Shown here: in pieces, positions 59,854-64,000 of the stretch
Layout: every line of letters begins with the position of its first letter
Numbering within the stretch: position 1 is the stretch's first letter
NCBI RefSeq assembly: GCF_036850765.1
Contig: NC_089494.1
Location: 231,216,779 to 231,280,778 of the forward strand
Reading direction: 5' to 3'
Source: Saccopteryx bilineata
Taxonomy: Eukaryota > Chordata > Mammalia > Chiroptera > Emballonuridae
DNA length: 64,000 bases
Position numbers and translations under genes: made by a program
Notes under the pieces: generated by a model
Told to the model about the DNA's origin: nothing
What the model saw: the letters and a program-made list of their open reading frames with translations, nothing else
Databases searched by the model: none

Positions 59854-60183
59854 CAGGGGTCCCCAAACTTTTTACACAGGGGGCCAGATCACTGTTCCTC
59901 AGACCATTGGAGGGCCAGACTATAAAAAAACTATGAACAAATCCCTATGCACACTGCACAGATCTTATTTTAAAGTATAAAAAACAAAATGGGAACAAAT
60001 ACAATATTTAAAATAAAGAACAAGTAAATTTAAATCAACCAACTGACCAGTATTTCAATGGGAACTATGCTCCTCTCACTGACCACCAATGAAAGAGGTG
60101 CTCCTTCCGGAAGTGCGGCGGGGGCGGATAAATGGCCTCAGGGGGCCGCATGTGGCCCACGGGCCGTAGTTTGGGGACCCCTG
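59854..60183 (+). mobile_element. hAT-type MITE, family C, complete
   Basis: 330 bp, ends CAGGGGTCCCCAAACTTTTT and AGTTTGGGGACCCCTG. Perfect 8-bp duplication ACTTAGAG (59846-59853 and 60184-60191). GC-rich ends around an A-rich middle (59925-60050). The deleted relative is at 20098-20288. Confidence 0.97.
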
Positions 60184-60191
60184 ACTTAGAG

Positions 60192-60397
60192 GATATGATT
60201 ACCCCGTACTGCTTCAAACCAAAAGGTAGTTGGCATACGTTACATTAATATTTGTGATGTTAAGTGAGATAACTTGGTTAAGGTATTGTCTACCTCTCAC
60301 TTTATCTAAATCATGTAATTTATCATTTGCACCAATTTTTTTCATCTGGATTCAACTCCACTGAATCCTTCTAAAGTAGACATTGTTTCTTGGAACA
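60192..60397. other. unassigned DNA
   Basis: No gene or nameable repeat was recognised between two MITEs. Confidence 0.4.
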
Positions 60398-60405
60398 CTC
60401 TAAAC

Positions 60406-60538
60406 CAGGGGTCTCAAACTCGTGGCCCGCCCACCAATTTTGTGCGGCCTGCAGACTAATCAAACTTCATGGATTAGTCTGCGGGCCAGTCTGCGGCCAC
60501 ACAAAATTGGTGGGCGGGCCGCGAGTTTGAGACCCCTG
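60406..60538. mobile_element. hAT-type foldback MITE, family D (133 bp palindrome)
   Basis: Ends CAGGGGTCTCAAACTCG and CGAGTTTGAGACCCCTG are exact reverse complements, and the complementarity continues through most of each arm (for example CCACCAATTTTGTG against CACAAAATTGGTGG). Perfect 8-bp duplication CTCTAAAC (60398-60405 and 60539-60546). No coding capacity. Confidence 0.97.
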
Positions 60539-60546
60539 CTCTAAAC

Positions 60547-61544
60547 CAATTGCTGGCTTTTCCTTTCCAATATGGGGAACTTCAATTCTTCTAAGAGTGT
60601 CAGTGAGATATAGAAAGTCTGTTGGGGGCTTTTAGAAATGATTCTGTGTTCTCAATAATAGGATCTGATAACATTGGCACTGTTCCTCCTTCACTTTCTT
60701 CTTACTGGGTCAAATGTAAATATGGTTAAAAAGCAAAAGGAGTTGCACAGAAATTGGTTTTATAACCTTCACTGTGTTGCTAAACCAATGTCCCTGGCCA
60801 TCTACTTTTAGACTTCATTGTTTGAGAAAGACAGATTCACTTTTGTTTAGACTTAAGTCATTTCTCTATTTCTTGCAAGCTGAATGCATTCTAACTTATT
60901 GACTCCACCATTGTGAAGAGCACTAAATTGGTGGGAACAACTTGACAAGCCACCTTTGTATTTTGATCAGATAGTAAAAGACAATGTAGCATGGCTGTCT
61001 GAGACTCATGGTTGTCAGCCTCAGTCATGCTCTCAATCCAATTCTATATCCCTTTAGGTATTTTTGATGACTTCTCCTTCCTATTGAACTCAAGCAACTA
61101 TTCTGAATTTTCTTTATTCTTATTAAGTTTTTTAGATGATAACCATCACATATAGGGTATATTATAACAGATAACCCCAACAAGAAAAATGTAATCCTCT
61201 TCCCTTCACCTACACTGTTTATATACCCATCTGTACCTTTCTATTTGAAGTTAAAACCTCAACTGTTTTGACAATCCTATCCCCTCTCGCCAAATCAGGC
61301 TGTTAATCAATCAATTACCAATCCTGTCTTTCATATCTTCTACTTGCTTCTTGCTGAGCAATTTCCTTCACTATACCTTATGAATATGTTCAAGACTTTG
61401 CAATATAAACAGATATACAAATAAACAATAACAAATAGCAACAATAAAATTCTTCTCTTGGCCATACTCCCTCTTCTAGCTTGTGCCTTCTCTTGTTCCT
61501 TTTCTTCTTGAAGTTGTGTCTACATGCTTATTTTACCACAAAGG
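60547..61544. other. unassigned DNA
   Basis: No gene or nameable repeat was recognised. Confidence 0.4.
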
Positions 61545-61900
61545 TCAGTGACTGCACTTAGCCTTCTGTACTCAGAGATCATCATTGACTGTCAAACTGT
61601 CAAATTCAATGGCCATCTTTCAGTTCTTACCTTACTGAATGTCTCTAAAGCACAAGACACTGTCAATGACCTGCTGCTTCATAATACTTAATTTTCTTGG
61701 TTTACACTCTACTGCTCTTCTTTTGTTTGTTTCTTTCTCTTTCTTTGACTACCTTGTTTCTTCCTTTTTAATGGATTTCCTTTGATTTATTAATCTCTTA
61801 AACAATGGTATTGCTATATTAACCAATAGTGGCTATAATTCCACCAACACCAACAGATTCTTGGCTGTGGACCTACAGAAGTGATAAGCTCAGCAGAAAC
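61545..61900 (+). mobile_element. L2 LINE reverse transcriptase fragment
   Basis: The text follows the sense strand of the L2 reverse transcriptase: 'gtcaaattcaatggccatct', 'ttcagttcttaccttactga', 'aagcacaagacactgtcaat' (the SNGHFSVL ... LDLSxAxDTVxD region). Many substitutions and indels; no intact frame. Confidence 0.6.
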
Positions 61901-62284
61901 AACACATTTCTATTGACTTTTTCCCCCCAGTTTCCATTTGTTGTTTCACAGTGGCTGCTAGAGGTATCTACTTGCTCAGATTCCCCTGTAATACCCAACT
62001 TGTCTACTCAGACTATTGCTCCAGGACACCTCTTTAGAGATTGTTCTCTGATGCTCCAGAATCCCCATCTGGACTGTAACTTTCCAGGTTCTTCCCAAAT
62101 GGAGCAAGGTCTTATTTCTTAAATAAATATCTCTTTCCACATATTCATGATAACCCTGTTTATGCTCTGACACCACCACTTACCTAGAAATTTATGTAAG
62201 AGAAAAAGAAACGTAGCTTTTATTTCAGGCAGTGTGTTTCTGATACATGAGTCTAACTGTGTCTTTGTTAATTCAGAGAAGATC
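61901..62284. other. unassigned DNA
   Basis: No gene was recognised. Part may be further L2 body on the plus strand. Confidence 0.35.
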
Positions 62285-62850
62285 ATTAAGGGTTCTGTTT
62301 TGAACAGAATTGATTTTGAGTTGCCTACTGACTTTGAAGTGGAGCTTTTAAATAAGCAGGTGAATAATCAATTCTGGAGATAACAGAGAGGTCAGAGTTA
62401 GGGATAGAAATTTGAGAATAACCAGTATATATGATATGTAGATAATATTTCAAGCCATGTAACTGGCTGTAGATAAAAAAAAATGTTCAGGATTGAAGGG
62501 GAATCCAACATTTATAGATCTGGCAGAGGACACACACAAAAAAGGCAGTAAAAACGATTGAGAAGTATTCAGTCAGTTAGAAAGAAGTAGTTAGGTGTCA
62601 GGGTGTGACATCCTCAGAGCAAGGAAATATAATGCTTTAAGAAACAGAGTTTGAGTCAAATGTTCCTTGGAGATCTAGTAAGATGAAGATTGATAACTTT
62701 CAACTGAAATTAATAAGGTGGGGTTTCATGGATCACCTTGACTATTAGAGTGGTGGGGAGGATACCCTGAAGAAGTGGAGGTTACTCTTCCAGTGACTTT
62801 GACATAAAGACTAGGATGCTAGCTGAAGTGTGCTGGGTCAAAATGGATAC
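62285..62850 (-). mobile_element. L2 LINE body, antisense relic
   Basis: Order 'tgattttgagttgcctactg', 'actttgaagtggagctttta', 'gagataacagagaggtcaga' and then 'tagagtggtggggaggatac', 'gaagaagtggaggttact' follows antisense L2. It faces the plus-strand L2 fragment at 61545. Confidence 0.6.
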
Positions 62851-63355
62851 TATAGCATGTTTGTGTGCTGTAAGGAAGAGTCAAGAAGAAAAAGGGGAAT
62901 TTGATGATGCAAGAAAGAAAGGCAGTAATTGTAGGAACAAAGTCCTTGAGTAGTCAGAGAGTATGGAAGCTAATACACAGGTAGAATCTTTGGCCTTAGA
63001 ACACTAAAGCAGGCTCAGTTCATTTGCCATAACTGGGTGTCAATCTATGTAGGGGTATTTTCAGAGGTTTGGTAGATTTGCCTCTGGTAGAAAATTGTAA
63101 TAGTTTTCTTCTGACTGTTTCTTCTTTATTACCAAGGTATTGGCAAGAACAGTTGCTAAAAGTGAGAAGATGGGGTGGGTAGTGAAGACTTGAGAAAAGA
63201 AGAAAAAACGTGAAATCATCTCAGCACATTGAAGAGTCAATTGATTAAGAAAATGTAGGATTGCTGGATAGTGTGGAGGGCACATTTGTAATTTGCTTAA
63301 CTGCCACTCTTAGGGTTTTTTCTCAGTCATGTTTTATTATTTGTACAGAAAAGGG
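62851..63355. other. unassigned DNA
   Basis: No gene or nameable repeat was recognised. Confidence 0.4.
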
Positions 63356-63365
63356 ATAATTGCTT

Positions 63366-63779
63366 ATTTTATTATTATTATTATTTTTAATGAGAGAAAC
63401 AGAGATAGACCAGAAGGGAAAGAAATGAGGAGCATCAATTCTTTGTTGTGGCACCTTAGTTGTTCATTGATTGCTTCCTCATATGTACCTTGACTGAGGG
63501 ACTCCAGCCAAGTCAGTGACACCTTGCTCAAGCCAGTGACCTTGGGCTCAGCCAGTGACCTTTGGCTCAAGCCAGTGACCTTGGGCTTCAAGCCATTGAT
63601 CTTGGGCTCAAGCAGTGACCATGGTATCATGTTTATGATCCCATGCTTAAGCCGCATGAGCCTGCAATCAAGCTGGATGAGCCTGCACTCAAACTGGTGA
63701 CCTTGCGATTCTGAACCCGAGTCCTCTGCATCCCATGCTGATGCTCTATCCACTGTGCCACTGCCTGGTCAGGCAAGGA
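63366..63779 (-). mobile_element. tRNA-derived bat SINE (family 2), tandemly expanded body
   Basis: Minus-strand head GCCTGACCAGGCAGTGGCAC, A- and B-box remnants, and a body with five or more consecutive 'aagccagtgaccttgggct'-like units (63510-63620). Duplication ATAATTGCTT (63356-63365 and 63780-63789). A (TTA)n run marks its tail. Confidence 0.9.
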
Positions 63780-63789
63780 ATAATTGCTT

Positions 63790-64000
63790 TTAATCAGAGT
63801 TGGATACTTCTCAAGAAAATATTATGAGGCAGGGACAAGGGAGTTGAATATATATGTAAATGAATGATCCTAGTGATGTACAATGGATTCTAAGCTCAGT
63901 AAGGGGGAACTGAGCTTATTGTTGGGAGGTGGGTCAATGAATTTGAAAGTCAATGGGATTTATACGTTACTGCAGGGTTTTTGTTGAAAAGTGGGAGGGA
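63790..64000. other. unassigned DNA
   Basis: No gene or nameable repeat was recognised up to the window end. Confidence 0.4.

Noticed and set aside
63510..63620. CRISPR-like short repeats
   Set aside because: The units are adjacent without spacers and belong to a SINE body; the DNA is eukaryotic.

Overview
This is mammalian nuclear DNA, AT-rich and gene-poor. I find no host protein-coding exon, no rRNA or tRNA gene and no CRISPR array; only one weak candidate for a coding relic (19561-19878) was seen. Nearly everything recognisable is a transposable element or its debris. The mix points to a bat: two tRNA-derived SINE families, young L1, several short hAT DNA transposons with perfect 8-bp target duplications, and a Helitron. 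The SINE sequences fit horseshoe bats and their relatives (Rhinolophidae/Hipposideridae) better than the VES type of vesper bats. That assignment is from memory and moderate in confidence.

Layout. 0-4.9 kb: ancient MIR, L1 and MaLR debris. 4.9-6.7 kb: a decayed protein-coding Helitron with an intact 3' hairpin and CTAG end. 7.8-11.2 kb: a composite block with a solo-LTR-like piece next to a hAT MITE, then a 2.5-kb minus-strand LTR element (two LTRs and one unusual membrane/coiled-coil ORF) whose upstream LTR holds a second, inverted copy of the same MITE. 11.2-16.9 kb: MIR and L2 relics, a short SINE and a CA repeat. 16.9-20.3 kb: nested insertions (a SINE in the duplication of an L1 fragment, a SINE inside a hAT element, a 135-bp truncated L1, a deleted hAT MITE). 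20.3-47.8 kb: mostly unassigned AT-rich DNA with scattered SINEs, L2, MIR, MER5-like and MaLR relics and a 430-bp pyrimidine tract. 47.8-54.4 kb: a full-length L1 with a perfect 15-bp target duplication and disabled ORFs. 54.5-64 kb: more SINEs, three hAT MITEs (one an almost perfect 133-bp palindrome) and L2 coding fragments.

No genes act together here. The information lies in insertion structure: at least ten insertions have precise, mostly perfect target duplications. Nesting gives relative ages: MITE after LTR element, SINE after hAT, SINE after L1. The long SINEs and L1 share TPRT-type 13-17 bp A-rich duplications, as expected if L1 mobilises the SINEs. The best candidates for something not well described are the small non-autonomous LTR element with a membrane-anchored coiled-coil ORF, and the Helitron in a genome whose SINEs do not look vespertilionid.
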